DNA from: Fasciola hepatica
Taxonomy: Eukaryota > Platyhelminthes > Trematoda > Plagiorchiida > Fasciolidae
Reading direction: 5' to 3'
Length of the DNA: 64,000 nt
Assembly (NCBI GenBank): GCA_948099385.1
Contig: CANUEZ040000156.1
Coordinates: 5,911,501-5,975,500 of the forward strand
In this document: piece by piece, positions 1 to 16,103 of the stretch
How the letters are laid out: each line of letters starts with the position of its first letter
Numbering within the stretch: position 1 is the stretch's first letter
Translations under genes and position numbers: made by a program
The notes under the pieces: model-generated
Databases searched by the model: none
Seen by the model: the letters and a program-made list of their open reading frames with translations, nothing else
What the model was told of the DNA's origin: nothing

Positions 1-3000
1 TCAGGATAAATAACGTGTTCTGATTCGTGCCTGCTACTATTTGTCGTTCAAAGTTGTCAGATTATGTTTGGGAAAGTAATCACAACATCTCCGATGTCAT
101 TGTTCGAACCCTTCCTTGACCTTGAAATTCATCATTTTTGACACACAAAGTGACAGATGCTATGAGCTTTAATGTAAACTGCCTGACGTCCTGACAACCA
201 CTATGCCATTTAAGTGACGCATGCTAATGGCGTTAGAACAGATCGTTGAAAACTGGAGAGCATAATATTGCGTCATCAGCCAAATATTACGTCCATCAGT
301 GTTCCATCAAGCTTACGGGCAGAAACAGACTGGACCGAAACTGTTCCTCAATTCCAGTGAAACGATAATAATGTGGGAACAAACTGGTTCTACTACCCTT
401 ATTTGAGCTTTTTACTTGTTTACACGGCATTATAAAGATTATCCCATTAGGAGCTGATTTGTGTCCACATTAATCACGTAAAACTTACAAAACTTCTGTT
501 TCGCCCTTTACTATTTTCACGTATTTTTGTTATAACAACATTGCGGTGAAACCAAACATACAATGTGAAACTGCTTAGACGGATATAATTGGTTGACTTT
601 GAAATATTTTCCCGGTTGGTTCATTTTTCCAAAAACTCCTGTCTCCATATGTCCTGGAAATGAGAATCGGAACACCAAAAAAACATTTTTGGCTTTATGG
701 GAAAAATGAATCGGTCTATTAACCGTGTGCTCAATTTACGCCGAAATGCCGTTTAATTTAGCCTAAAAGGTGTGCGAGAGGGTGGTCTAGATTTAAAAGA
801 ACGAGATTTAATTAGGTGACTGGCATCCCTTGGGATATTGGCAAATACATAATCATACAATTATCGTTTAGTAAAAACTGAATTAGTTGAGTGGAATCCA
901 ACCGCTTCTGCTAAGCCAATGATCGGTACTTTGGGCACTGTTGTTGTAGATGACTCAACCAGGGGCCAGTTTTGAAACAAAATAACTGGTATAATAACAA
1001 TAGGGACCTACGAGTAAAGTCAGAATGTATGATCAAATTCAATCCGTTCTTCGAGGAATGGATTGGCCCGGAAATTGAACACCTGAAAACTGATTGCACG
1101 TTTTTGCTGGGTTAAATATATTCATCGAAGTATTTTCTTCACATTCAGCCAAAAACTCCTACATGAACCGTCCAGTGTGTTTAGTATCCTCGATGGAGGA
1201 CAGAGAATATCTCTAAAATTTGTGATGTTTCCCAACCTTCGACCAATCATTTGAGGACTCAGTTGGCAAAAATTTAGTGTAAGACCAATTTCACCCCTGG
1301 CATTTGCTTCGAATAAAATGGCATGTTTTCAAAGAGTGATCTTTTATATCAATATTAAATAGAACCCATACCAGTTTTGCAACGAGATGAAATCTCCCTA
1401 AAATTTACCATCAGATTTCGATAATTTGGGCTGGTCAAGGAGCTCAGTCTTATGATGAAATGTGTCTCACAATGGGTTTGAAGTTCATTTTATTGCCGTG
1501 GATCTAAAGAACAAGGATATGTGTTATCGAAATGCGCAACACAAGTTTGAAGCTTTGTTCAGGATATATAATTATATAACATTGGATTAAAATCACGAAA
1601 ACGAAGTGAGGGGTTCAGTGGAACAATGAAGTTGTGAACAAATTGCAAATCCACAATATGGTACAATTTTAGAAACACGCTTTGAAATACTAAGGCAGAT
1701 GTGTGCGGATGTGTGATCGGAATTTGCTGATCACTTATGCGGAAATGAGGAAAGCCACTGTTTCAGAACATGTAGCTTGGTGTGTGCACACCTCCAGGGT
1801 TCACAATTTACTGTTATCCCTGGGTACTTGATGGAACGGACTTTAGACACGAAACGGTTATCTATGGTGTAATTGGCTATGAGTGAGCGAATAAGGATAT
1901 ACTCTGTCCGTTTCGGCCGGTTCATTATGCCACTGGATGGGATGGGAAAGACACATTTTCTCTAATTTTTTCAGTGAAGGAGAAGAATGGCAGATGTTAC
2001 ATTACAGAATGACATCATCTTCGCCCTTCAAAACAATACCGAAAAATTGACAGGCATACAAGTGGTATGATCTGATATGCAGTGGGAACGGCTACATGAA
2101 AAACGTCGAGATAGTTGATAAAAATATGATAATGTTATCTTGATTCGTTGCATTCTAAATCATCGGCGAACTTATTGAGAGTAATGTCAACGATAGCGGG
2201 CATTCACAATAACCTCAGTTCTCAAAATGATTGACATAACTTTATCATCAAGTGACTTTCATTCAAGCTTACAGACCAACAGCGGAGCACCTAAACTGCA
2301 TATTTTTGATTCACATGTGAAACGAAGAGTTTTTGGAAGACACATCCGTGTTTGAGTGATGGCAGCTGAGTGTACTTTTGTCGGTCATTCTAAGCACAGT
2401 AATTATGTAAAGTATTAAAAAAACGACTTGTAATGACTATTCACTTGATGGTCATAAGTAAAGGATCACCGTTGACAGGCCTCCGGTAATCTGGAATGAC
2501 ATAGCTACTCAGAATTTGATTCTCAGTGAACTCCATTTCTTTGATTTATATACGGATTTCATATTCGAGGAGAGGAGACGAGAGTCAGGCTAAACTGAAG
2601 CGGACAATGCTGCGATAGTTCGCAGGAGTTCAAATGTTTCGTCATTCAAATGAGGCTAAAATTTATTTTTTTGCAGGACCGCCCGGAATCAGGGGTGTTG
2701 CATGATGAATTGATGAATGTAAAGTTCATCAGAATCACGATAAAGTCTGAGGTGTTGGATCCCTTGTGCCCAGGATTTTACCAGTACACCACATGTATGC
2801 ATATAATCTCTACTGTGATCACAATTGAACGTCCTTTGACTCCAATCCTCTCGTGGAATTTAAAGGTACTCGCTTGGGACCTGAATAAATACTTCAGTCA
2901 AGGGAGCTTATTCTGTTGTTGCCCGTAAAAATAGTTCTCACGAGGCACATAGTTAACATGTTGCCTTCACGATTAGAATAAAGTAATTGGAACAAATATT

Positions 3001-4372
3001 CAACGGTGGAGTGTAAGAACATAGCAACAGTTCTGAGAAATATCTTATTTAAATAAATATCACTGGACGGCAAATAACGTAATGGAATAAATTTTCTTTT
3101 CATTGCACTTTCATTTGATAAGTAAACGATGAACAATATTTCATTCGTCACTCAATGACTGGCTGACTCGGGTGGAAACATGAGCTTAGAATGAGAGGTA
3201 TAACGGTTAGGAAGGTAGGCAGTCGTTCAACCTGGTTCAGAGCTGCCTCTGGTAGCGCAGAGGTAACGAGTTGAATGAGGTGACTCCAATCAGCTTTATA
3301 TTGCAAATTTTCATTCAATAGGGATCACAAAACGATAGTAAGCATGGTAAATAAGAATAAATACTGATTTCAGACAGAAATGAACTACGTATGGCTCATT
3401 ATTAGGTTAACTCTGGTGGCGAGAAAATCGTGGGCAACATTCGGAGGATAAACAGGACAGGAGCTACGGCACGGCCATCTTTATTGATGGACTGTAGCTT
3501 AAAGTTGTCTCTTCAATTTCTGTGCTTGATCGGAACGATCAAGTGTACGCAGATGACACGTGACTTGCTTGTTACCTGGATGGTATCCCACAGTCCCTCG
3601 AGAAAAATAAAAACACAGATGAATATGAATGACGAACAGATATCGTATTTTGGTGAGGTACTGCAAACTCACTCAGTTTCATGATGAATGGGGGCGTGCA
3701 AAAGCGTTATTATCTCCAAAACAATTGGTCATCATTAATACAACGTAAAGCTACTTACATCATATTCATTTCCCAATATGTTTCAGTTGCAAAAGGTCAA
3801 CTGCCTATCGTTTTTAGGTTTTCAATTATCTTCATTGCAAACAATTTTGAATGAAGGCCTGCCAAATAACGCTTGACATCACCTCATTTTGAAGTTGCTG
3901 ATTTGGACGTTGTACTTCGCCGTGTTCTAAACTGGTTACATATCAGAATCCTTGCAATAGCCTGTGAATGAATAACTGATTTGTAAAACTTTTACTATTC
4001 AGTTAAACAACTATCAATCTATTTCAGTTATCTTTTGCATAGATCCATGTTTGGTCAGGGATTTTGACCATTTAGTCTAACTTTGAGCTAGCGTGGAATT
4101 CCACGAGTCGTGCTAACATTCGGCACATATTGTTCTCTTGGTACCCAATAAAATGGAGCTCATACCATGCATTTGAAGACTCTTTTTAAATGTGTTAGAG
4201 ACAGTGGCTTTGGTAATACTTACCGTAGTTGGCATGAGCAATGTTAGCGAGAATTATTGAAATAGTAGCCTAGGTTAATGAATGGAAACCTTTAGTGAGA
4301 ACGAAAGTGTACCTGGGTTTCTTAACCGTGATATAAACTCGCAACATTTAAGAGACAACACAGATTGCAGTG
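1..4372. other. Non-coding AT-rich stretch, no gene recognised
   Basis: Only short open frames (up to about 90 codons) occur, on both strands, with no recognisable domain and no convincing exon structure. I see no retroelement motif here. The one item of note is a short tRNA-Met-like head at 3251-3276, listed separately. Confidence 0.6.
3251..3276 (+). repeat. tRNA-Met-like 5' head (A-box fragment)
   Basis: The stretch reads GCCTCTGGTAGCGCAGAGGT and on to ACGAG. It resembles the acceptor strand and D-arm of animal elongator tRNA-Met, including an A-box-like TAGCGCAGAGG. The anticodon arm and the B-box are not recognisable downstream, so it is at best a truncated tRNA-derived fragment. The match is short and could be chance. 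Confidence 0.2.
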
Positions 4373-5553
4373 CAGGCAATCAATTTTGTTCGCGATATTT
4401 TACAGTCGAAACCTCAAAAATGTACCTAATCATAACGAGTTTTCTTCGCTTCTTCAGTGCTGAACATGAATAGGTCTTCGTAGTGGGTAGAGTGACACAA
4501 CTGAACTGAACAAAATTACAACTTACGGAAGTTCCCCTCTCTTATTAGTCATGGTTTGACAAGTAATATTATTGCACTGTCCCGTCAGTTACATTTAATG
4601 TTGCAAAATCAACATAACTTATTCTGCACAGTGTTCTTTTTGAATTGATTTTTAGTAATTCATTGAAATGTTTTCCTAACCTTAATTTCCATACTGTGTG
4701 GAATAAATTATGGTGATTGCCAACTCTGTTGAACATACTTGCGTAACCCTACTAGTATCGTGATTGTTTTCAGTTCGATACAAAGTGATTCGCTGAAAAC
4801 TATCATCATGGGACTGCTTTTTGTTGTAGGTGCCTCCGTAAAAAAGTGGAATCCCGCAGAATTGTTGCCTAAGGCCGCCGATACCATCAAGCCAAACATG
4901 CCAATGCATAAGGGCCAAATGAAGTGTAGCTGATTTGAACCGTTTGTAGAGGAACCTCTGATTCTAGCCACAGGCAATTAATTTCGTTCGCAATTTCTTT
5001 AAAGTCAAATCCTCAAAAGTGCACCTAATCATAACGGGTTGTGTTCTCTTCTTCGGTGCTGAACATGAAAATGTTTCCGTAGTGGGTAGAGTGACACAAC
5101 TGAACTGAACAAAATTACAACTTTCGGATGTTTCTTCTCCTTGTCAATCATGGATTGCCAAGTAAAGGTAATGAATTGTTCCGTCATTTACGTTTTATGT
5201 TTCCAAATCAGAATAATTCGTTCTGCGCAATGTTCTGTTGGATTTCACTTTGTTCAACTCATTCATATATTTTCCTGCCCTTAATTTCCTTACTGTGGAA
5301 AAAATTATGGTGATTACCAGTTATGTTGAACATATATGCGTAACCCTACTAGTATCATGATTGTTTCCAGTTTGTACAACATGATTCACTGAAAACTATC
5401 ATCAGGGGACTGCTTTTTGGTGTCTCCATGAGACCAAGAATCCAGCAGGATTGTTCCCTATGGCCATCATGCCAAACACGCCTATGAGTAGATGACAAAT
5501 AAAGTGTAGCTCATTTGAGCCGTTTGTAGAGGAACCTCTAATTCTAGCCACAG
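4373..5553. repeat. Two-copy tandem duplication, unit about 598 bp
   Basis: Unit 1 (4373-4970) and unit 2 (4971-about 5553) align head to tail along their whole length, with scattered substitutions and small indels. Shared landmarks are the GGTAGAGTGACACAACTGAA stretch, CCCTACTAGTATC near 4747 and 5344, and CCGTTTGTAGAGGAACCTCT near 4940 and 5520. The junction is clean: CCACAG runs straight into GGCAAT. The motif CAGTGCA sits just left of unit 1 and just right of unit 2, as expected if the duplication arose by unequal exchange there. On the minus strand both units read VARIRGSSTNGSN, followed by N or E and LHFI, but the frames then diverge and hold stops, so coding function is not supported. 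Confidence 0.75.
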
Positions 5554-7500
5554 TGCACCTGGATAGGACTCTCAAGGTAATAAACACACAAAAGAACAAT
5601 TTACGGGAGAAAGAATTGGGAGTTGCTCTCCAGGGTGAAGGAGTTGTCACATTTTGTTGGTCAGCCCTGCCCACTACTACTTTCCCGTGTTGGGTTACTG
5701 CCCCACATCCTTGTGGGTCAGACTGCTTAGCCATAGACCACCGTTAGTATTCCGGTAGAAACAAAAACGTGTCTGCGATGTGGGCCATGGCGAAGTCTTG
5801 CTGTCTCATAGAAGAGGTGTAGTATCTCTCTGCTCTTTGTCTTTCACATCTCGATTCGAAGGGGATACGATCAACCATACTGATTCTTCACTGACAACTT
5901 TTACTTCAGGGCCAGGATAATAACCTAAATGTAAAAAAACAGTCAGCAATTCTCGGGCCAAAGCGTCATCTTCACTCCACTTGTTTCACCACTAGCAAGC
6001 GTTGTAAAACGGGGTAACAATCTGTCCTCTAAAGGCTCTTTGAATGTCCTAAATTACATATGTCGTATTTCCGCTATACGCATAACAGACCCAACACAAG
6101 TGATGATTCTTCCATTCCAAGACACAGACTGGGCTTCTTTTTCCCTATTCGCTGGTGGGGTGATTCTATGCTCAGCTCTCGTCGTCAGGCTAGCTTTGGC
6201 ATCGCTCTTAGCATAACACGTGGAAGTGCACTTCTCGACTGGATCTTCTTTACTTGTCAGTTACGCATAGTTTGACTAAATGGCTGAGGATGTGTTATTA
6301 GCAACAGGTTGGATTATAGACACCTGCTCGTCATTCCTGTCTACAACCCAAAAAAGCATGTTTCCCTTGCTGCCTCCATGGGTTGTCTAAACGGAGCTAC
6401 CGTTCACAATCCAGAGATGTATTGTTTATTTCTGAAGGTATTAACTAGACAAAGAGGTACATTGTGGGTATGTTCAGCTTTCCAGCCGATTTCACTGATA
6501 ACAGTGATCGAATCAACCGACTATGCACCTACCATGTACTACTATCATCAAAACAAAAATTGTATGTAATATGAGATTCACTGTGCATTGTTAAAGTTTG
6601 AACCTTTGGAATCCATGGAAGCTCTATACTGCTGTCTCATCCTTGTTACGAATCACCGGAACTGCACATCCATCGAGTCTCAGCTAGGGCTGAAACCCGT
6701 GGTAAACGATTGTGAATCAAGCACCCTAACTTATCTCATACCACTCCTAAATTATGTTTTTCTTCACACCGAAAGTAGTGTCAACCAACCTAGCACCTTC
6801 GTGTCTCTTTTTACATTGCATTACATTACTCAGGTCGACCACATAGCAGTCGGTTACGTATGATGCTGGTCTATTCAAGACTAGCCATCTTGATAGTCCA
6901 CTTTTGTGGACGCTGATACAAATCCTATTCCCATGAATTTCAGTTTTCGTTTCTTTGGTTTCACAACCCAAGCCAAACCCTTTCATATCACGCAGCTGGT
7001 TATGGACAATAATCACTGATTTGTTTTCCAGGTACAATTATTCACTAGGTTGTTCATGCAGTCAAGTTCCCAGGATCCAGCCTATCGATGGACAGAGATT
7101 AGGGCGGCTGTGTTTTAAAATGCTAGTTTTGTCCTAGGTCTAAGAACCAGACTTATACAGGAATGATGGATATTCGAATCCCCATTTTTACTTTAAAGCG
7201 CACGACGATCGACGCATCTGGGTTACGGATAACACGAGATATGAAGGTACATCAAACACTGTAAAACGACTGTAAGCAGCTGTGGATTGTGAGGTGTCCA
7301 CGGAAGTCAGACTTTAGCGAACTGATCAAGGAGGTGAAAGTCACCAGACTACTCCTTCAAAGATATTTCGTTCAATAACATGGATAACCTCCAGGACGAG
7401 GATAAAGAGCTAAAAATTTGGAAATGCGTTGTAAAAAGTAGGGTATTTTACCAGGAATAAATAAAGCAAATAAGGAATGTTCAATTACTCGGGTTGATTG
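5554..7500. other. Non-coding stretch; GC-richer block at 5590-5870
   Basis: No gene is recognised. The block 5590-5870 is noticeably richer in G and C than its surroundings and may be an old interspersed repeat, but no family is identifiable. At 6155-6290 the frame GIALS...LLDW weakly recalls the endonuclease region of RTE-type elements; I do not regard that as established. Confidence 0.5.
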
Positions 7501-7504
7501 GACT

Positions 7505-7585
7505 GAATAAATGAGCGACAACCAGCGCGAAACTGATTTCTTGCCTTCGGGGAAATTTCGTCCAGTTGTCAAGATAAAAAGCTAT
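7505..7585 (+). repeat. Degenerate copy of the hammerhead-bearing repeat (family A)
   Basis: This stretch aligns in the same orientation with 17411-17490, sharing ATGAGCG, CAACC, GAAAC and a GGGGAAATTT-type tail. In hammerhead terms the 3' half of the core survives (GAAAC at 7530-7534) with a 3 bp stem II (GCG/CGC). The CUGANGA segment has become an AAATGA-ending sequence and the cleavage triplet GUC has become AUU. It is therefore a worn, almost certainly inactive, relative of the 17.3-17.4 kb elements. Confidence 0.55.
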
Positions 7586-10036
<2,451 letters not shown>

Positions 10037-11732
10037 TTGACAAATATGGATAACATCAGACAAATCAAGAAATCACGCTAGGAAAGAAACATTTATAAAC
10101 TTCAAGGATTTTTCGGAATTCGGAAATATAAAAAGGTGCTCTTTTAACCATTACTTTGCGGGATCTAATATTGACACATGTCACTCGGTATTCACTCAAA
10201 TTTTCGCTGCTCGTGTGTAAGTGGTTGCATTCATAATGAATACGTTTTATGCAATTCGATGCTGAACATTTGCATCCACTGGTAGGCAAGAAATTTAAAT
10301 ATATTTGCAAATAGAATACGCATCTTTAAACCATAAATCGGAGAAATTAAAATGCAGCATGTAACAGAATATTATTCGGGGACAGCCATTTTAAAAGTAG
10401 GATAACCGTACGTCGTTTCATATAACGGCTTTAGAGAGGGAATCAATGATTTATATCAATTATCAGTGACTACATTTTCTTTGTTTTTCAAAAGGCAAGA
10501 AGGAAGACAGAATGGAAATCAGGTTTAACCAAATCATCACATAGATGTTCGCTTAGACAGACACGCTACCCACAACGAAAAACAACGAAGATAGTACTTG
10601 GTTCAAAAAACGACATTTAGTACCACGCAGTCCGGCTCTTTTCATCTACTCATGAGCTGTTCTCCCATCTGCGTTGATACTAACGGCTACCAGTAAACAC
10701 ACTCGAACTGCTGAATATATAACTCTGTTAGTTTTCATGTGGATGTTTTGTTACCAAAAATCATTGTGGGTACTTCGAACTTGAAGTTCCTCCAACAGTG
10801 CGCACAGAATAAACATTTACACGACAGAACTCCGCACAACTATATACATTATCTGAGCGAAACATTTTTTTGGGTAAGACGAAATAACCCGTATCGTTTT
10901 AAACCATGCTGAGGCCAATCTTTTCAGCGGAGATCAGTGATAAACCAAAATATCAGACGGTTTCGATTTTGTTCATGACATTTCGGCAAGATCTTCTATA
11001 CCATAGTTCTATAGTACACATAGCACTCAGCTGATGCGAAACCAAAAAACAGAATAAGCCTGGTACTGTCTAATATACCCATTGAGAGGCATCATTGTTA
11101 CACCTGTTTGAAAGCGAACGTCGGTGAAAACAAATCGTATTTTGTGCAGTTGCTTTCAAATCCAAAACATGTGGTTGTGACTTTTGATGGAGTAAGTGTA
11201 GAAAACATGATTCGGTGTGGTATCGGTGTTATCCAATATGCCGGTACAATTTAAAAAAAAACAAATAAAAGAGGCACAACCGAGTGCGACTATTCACGAT
11301 TACAAAATCAAGGACCATATTTAAGACGACGGTAAACCTCTCCCTGAGACAGAGCATTCATTTACCAAGGTGTTTTATTCAAAAATATGGACAGCTGTTA
11401 CCAACTATTTGTCGAACTTCGAATTCGTCAAAGGTATTTCGCTGCCATCATTCATCCTAAAATCACTGAAGTATGTTCATTATATGGAAAATATTTTTGT
11501 TCGGATGTCACGCAGTCACACTGAAGTTCCGTGAATATGATACTGATTATAATAATATGGTGATTTAAAAAATGACGAAGATAACACTGAAAGAGAACAC
11601 AGGCTTGTGGGAGCACATAACTCACAAGAGATTTCCAAAACCTCATGTGATTGGTAAATGTGAATATCATTTCAAGTATTTCATAACTGTGTAACTGTTT
11701 ATTTACTGGAGGACAGGAAAAATTTCCAGTTT

Positions 11733-11770
11733 TATCATCACTTCCGTGACAATGACTTCATCAGATTGTG
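11733..11770 (-). repeat. Possible hammerhead-like relic
   Basis: Read on the minus strand, a perfect CTGATGA (11758-11764) is followed 13 bases later by GAAG (11741-11744) instead of GAAA, and then by TGATGAT. The spacing and flanks recall the UUGANAA family at 42.5 and 46.8 kb, but stem II pairs poorly and I find no stem I. It may be a decayed copy or a coincidence. Confidence 0.2.
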
Positions 11771-14521
11771 GCAGAAGCATTCTCTCTCATGACAATGTAT
11801 GGGGGGGGGAGTGGGGAACCCATCACGACTACCGTATTTCTGATAAAATTGTGAAACGTCTGGATCTGTACCACATCACCATATAGGTCCCAAGTATTGT
11901 ATTTAAACAAACAAGCGTTACGAGCAATAACACTCCTGCCGAGCTATAAATGTCAGCCCAGTATGATGTGCTTTTTTATAAACAGATACAACACTTACTT
12001 TTCGCGATTTTCGTGATTATACAATCGGTGATTGCCTCATTTTATTCGAAATTCTACGAAATTGCATGTGGTAAAGACTTATTCAGAAAAACGGATACCT
12101 CAGTGCGTACAGGTGGTCTAGAGCCTGAAAAAAAGGAAGACATTTCGCAGGTGACTGGAGCTGCGTTTTTCGAAAAACAAACGTGTCATAGGTTGTTGTC
12201 TTTAGGGGATGATCTAAATTTCCTATAAAATATCACACCAGAAACAGGTTTCCCAGACTTTTGTCTTTATCCGCAATTCTTTCTATTTATTTCAATACTA
12301 ATAAATGTGATTGTAAAAATATTTAAGAAATGGGCCACGAAAAATTAGAGAATGGCTTTTGAAAAACTGGCTGGTGAGAGCATCGGTGAAAGCATATGAA
12401 CGCCTGAAAAAAGAGCCTGAATTTCACCATGATGGCTGTTTACCAACCGCCGGGGATAGGAACAATTTTACATGCTAAACGCACACTCTGATGCTCAGTA
12501 ATATTGAGAGACGTTTTACGCACACTACCTAATGCATGACGTGACACTTATCGTCTTTTCTCAGTAATGCAATGAATCCGGATAAGTACTGGTTTTGGCT
12601 CCGGAAAATTAGTCCAGTTGCTTGAACACACACCTGCAAAGCGACCTTGATCATGCATTGTTGGTGCTCATTAGTATGCCCTTGACCGCAGATTCTCTAC
12701 GCAAACTTATGCTGTGCATAATACTTCAACTCTCACCGCTTCCAGCAGTACGTCAGTAGACAGGTGAGAGCTGTACAAAGCAAATCATTAGAGATTGTCC
12801 CTATGTGACTTCATTTGATTTGCACCGTTCAACCTGGTGTTGCCATCGAATGAACACAGACTCAAAACATGTTCACTAAGTGGCACCGCGTTTCTTTGGT
12901 TTGCGCCTAATAATCACTTACCCGTCGGTTACTTCAAAGCCTTATCATGTTATTAGTCTGTCTAATTTGTTCTGATACATTTCGGGCCAACTTAACTCTT
13001 ATGTATATAGTTTCGATAGTTGGGCTTAGCAAAAGAGATATAATAACGTGATCTACCTACATGTTTGTAGAAAGTCATCATCCAAAAAATAGTGCAAATG
13101 AGCGAATTTGACGGAAGTCAGAAACCGGGTTACCGGCAATTCCATAAAATACTCTCCAAAAATTTAATTTACCTCTCACTTTTTCTGTTGTTGCAAATGT
13201 TTTAGAACTTTCAGCATGCTGCATCAGGAATATTTCATCGACGTGATTTGTGCAACACGTGCTCGAATATCTGTAGACGGATGTCCGTTGAGATCAATCT
13301 AATGATCGATGTAAGGGGGCCAAACCAGTTCGACACTAACTCAATATTTGTTTCGCAGATTTAATAACAAAATAGGTTCACATTCTTCTTATTTTTCCGT
13401 CGGAAATCTTCGCAGAGACCAGTGTAGCTTCACCTGGAAGGACAACCGTTTCCCATATCCGCAGGTTTGCTCTTTTATTTGAATATGAGTTTTGATGTTG
13501 ACAATGTGCAGGGGTACCATTGAATTTATCGCATCAATAAAAGCACTTGAAATTCGCTACTCAACTGACAAGTATTACTGTGGTATATACAGTATTCGGT
13601 GAGGCGAGAGGACACGTAAAAGTTTGATTGACTTTGGCCTTGAATGTTGCTTGCTCCCAATCATCTGAAAGTGTAGGCTGTATTTTATCAAATAAGGTTC
13701 ACAAAATATGGTGTATTCATCGTCCGGATATCTGTGGACGATGTGAATAATCCACCATCAGTTAGGTGTGTAGATAAATCCATAGATATTGACCGCTCTT
13801 AAATGTAGGCTCGTTGTCGGACGGCGGAAGAAAAATCGGGTATTCTTTGCCACGAACTGATGAGAACAAGTCCAAACAAAACTAAATGCAGCTTGATCGT
13901 TGTAAAACTCTAAATGTTTTCAAAATACGGAAAATATACTGTCCTCAACACTGTTGAAAATTGGGCGAATCGCAATGAAACAAAAAGGGCAGTCTTTAAC
14001 ACACCGTAACTCATGTGAAGGAATTCAGTTCTCGGACTGTGAGTGCCATACCCATCCTGTCTGATGGTCATTTAGGTGCTCGTTCACGCACTTACAGAGC
14101 TGTAGCTCGCTGAATTTGCTTGTCATGCCTTTTCGGATCTTACGCGTGCAAACCCACGGAAGGACACTGCCGCAGGATTATTTCGAAATTGTAGGCATCT
14201 GATGTGTGCAAATAACTATAGGATCTTGCAAGGATATTGCTTATTTATTCTTATTTTATACGAAGAAATTGGTATTTTTCCCTCCATTTTGAAACCTTGG
14301 GTTATACGAAAAAGTGGTTTCGGTGATGCACCAATAACTGTATACTCATCAAAATCTGCTTTTCTTAATACAAATCAGGAACACAAATGCGTAGTCGACA
14401 AGGTCGTTCTCAGTTATTCGTACATAGAACAATATAACTGATTGCATTTGATTTTGAAAAAGGGAGACAGAAAGAGGGCCCAAAACCCAGTTTGCTTTTG
14501 GGACAATTGCTGAAAATACCA

Positions 14522-14539
14522 ATGAGGTAATTACCTCAT
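14522..14539. repeat. Perfect 18 bp palindrome
   Basis: ATGAGGTAATTACCTCAT is identical to its own reverse complement. It could be a dimeric protein-binding site or chance; there is no neighbouring gene to give it a role. Confidence 0.6.
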
Positions 14540-16031
14540 GACTATACGAAAAACTTCCAATGAAAAAGACACGGCGTTGTCCGTGGAAAAACCAAAATCA
14601 GACTACTTTTTGATTAGAGTGGGTAACTTGTCACAAGGCAAGGTACCAGCCATTACAGTTTCCTTGTTCAGCAAAATCAAAATATAATTTGTATTGCACA
14701 CTGAACCTCACCTTGTCGGGCACACTATATGACTGAAATAGAACTGATATTAAAATTGCCATCTCTAAAATAATTATTCGATGCAATCACAAAATACACA
14801 AGAAGAATTCACGTGAGACAGCATACTGCGTCAAATCTCGATTCAGCTGATGGAGCAACAGAATGCGGCCCAATCAGCGACCATTCATAGCATGAGATGG
14901 TTGTTCAGACAATAAATATCGTATACGTCCGTAACGAATGGACCGTAACGGTACTTTTATAATTCAGTGTAAATGCTCTCCTCAATGGAATTGATGTTAC
15001 CGATACACCGTGAGCCTAAACAAGGTGGCCTTATGTGTTTGTTTCACAGAATGTGTCTTAAATTGGTCTGCACATTTACCCGGTGACAACTATAGGAGGT
15101 TTGACCGATACTTATGTAAAAGTATTGGACATTCGTGGGAACTGCAGCATACAGTTCAGTATGTGGTCACTAGGCCAACCTCTGATAAGCTTTTCATCGA
15201 ATAAAGTTGCCTTCGGAGAAAAGCAAAACCCTTCGACCACATTTATTTGGTAGTTCTATCAAACAGAATATGGTCACAAGTTCGGGTCCGCTTTTGAAGG
15301 CGCAGCTAGTAACTTGTTCTTGTGTGGCAGAACAAGGGTTTTGAATCGGGGGTTTCTTATTATTCAAAAAGCATACCAATCGTATCCAAATGAAAGGAGG
15401 TTTTAATTTGCCTCGTTCTCTCAGGTAAATAGCATATTGTAATCCGCAGCATGTACCACACGCGCAATAACAAATAGAAGGACCGAGTTGTATTCATGCA
15501 GCACACCATAAAAAAAACTCCATTCAGGTTCGTCTTGAGAATCTTGTTCAGTAGTCCAAGTTGATCTCGCCGAAAATCATGTTTGAACTCATATGTCCCT
15601 TTCTTGTACTGTTTTGATTTGGTTCCATCCAGGTAAAGTATTCCGAAGATTTTTCACAAATGCTGTCCAATCGACTGTCAGTGTTTCGCCATCGGGAAAT
15701 CGGTGGATTATGAGGTAATATATCACTATTCTGTCGTAAATATAAACACATTTCAGTGGGTTTTATGTGTGCTGTTTTGGAGATGTTCGCTGCCATAGAA
15801 AACTTAGTTTATTTCAGAAAAACTGTGTGCGGAATTTTGGCTTTATCACTGTGTATGTGGGCAACACCCCTGATGCAACCGCGATATCTCATACTGAACA
15901 GATTTTTGAATGGAACTTGTTTCCCATGTTCACTGGTCACGGGTGAGTGTCCAAGTGAATAAACTACTCTGGCTTGACTGCACCACTTCTTCACTATATA
16001 CGATGCGCATAGTCAACTTAACAACAGTATA

Positions 16032-16034
<3 letters not shown>

Positions 16035-16100
<66 letters not shown>
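16035..16100. repeat. (AT)n microsatellite, 66 bp
   Basis: An uninterrupted AT run entered from GTATATGC, much like the entry GGTATGC of the tract at 9938. It leaves into AATCTGAC. Confidence 0.97.

Positions 16101-16103
<3 letters not shown>

Noticed and set aside
911..1099. Minus-strand frame with LSHLQQQCPK, similar to LSQLQQACPK in the 34.4-35.0 kb frame
   Set aside because: The shared run is about ten residues with no further similarity around it, so it is most likely coincidence.
6155..6290. Frame reading GIALS...LLDW...LRIV, resembling RTE endonuclease
   Set aside because: Only a few residues match and no neighbouring block (YAPT, GD.N) follows in any frame that I can see, in contrast to the 56.7 kb relic.
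11840..11870. CTGATAA followed by GAAACGTC
   Set aside because: G8 is lost without a matching change at C3, stem II is almost absent, and flanks do not pair as stem I.
13855..13885. CTGATGAG followed by CAAAC, a hammerhead-like order
   Set aside because: GAAA is not present, stem II would be two pairs and no stem I or cleavage triplet is found.
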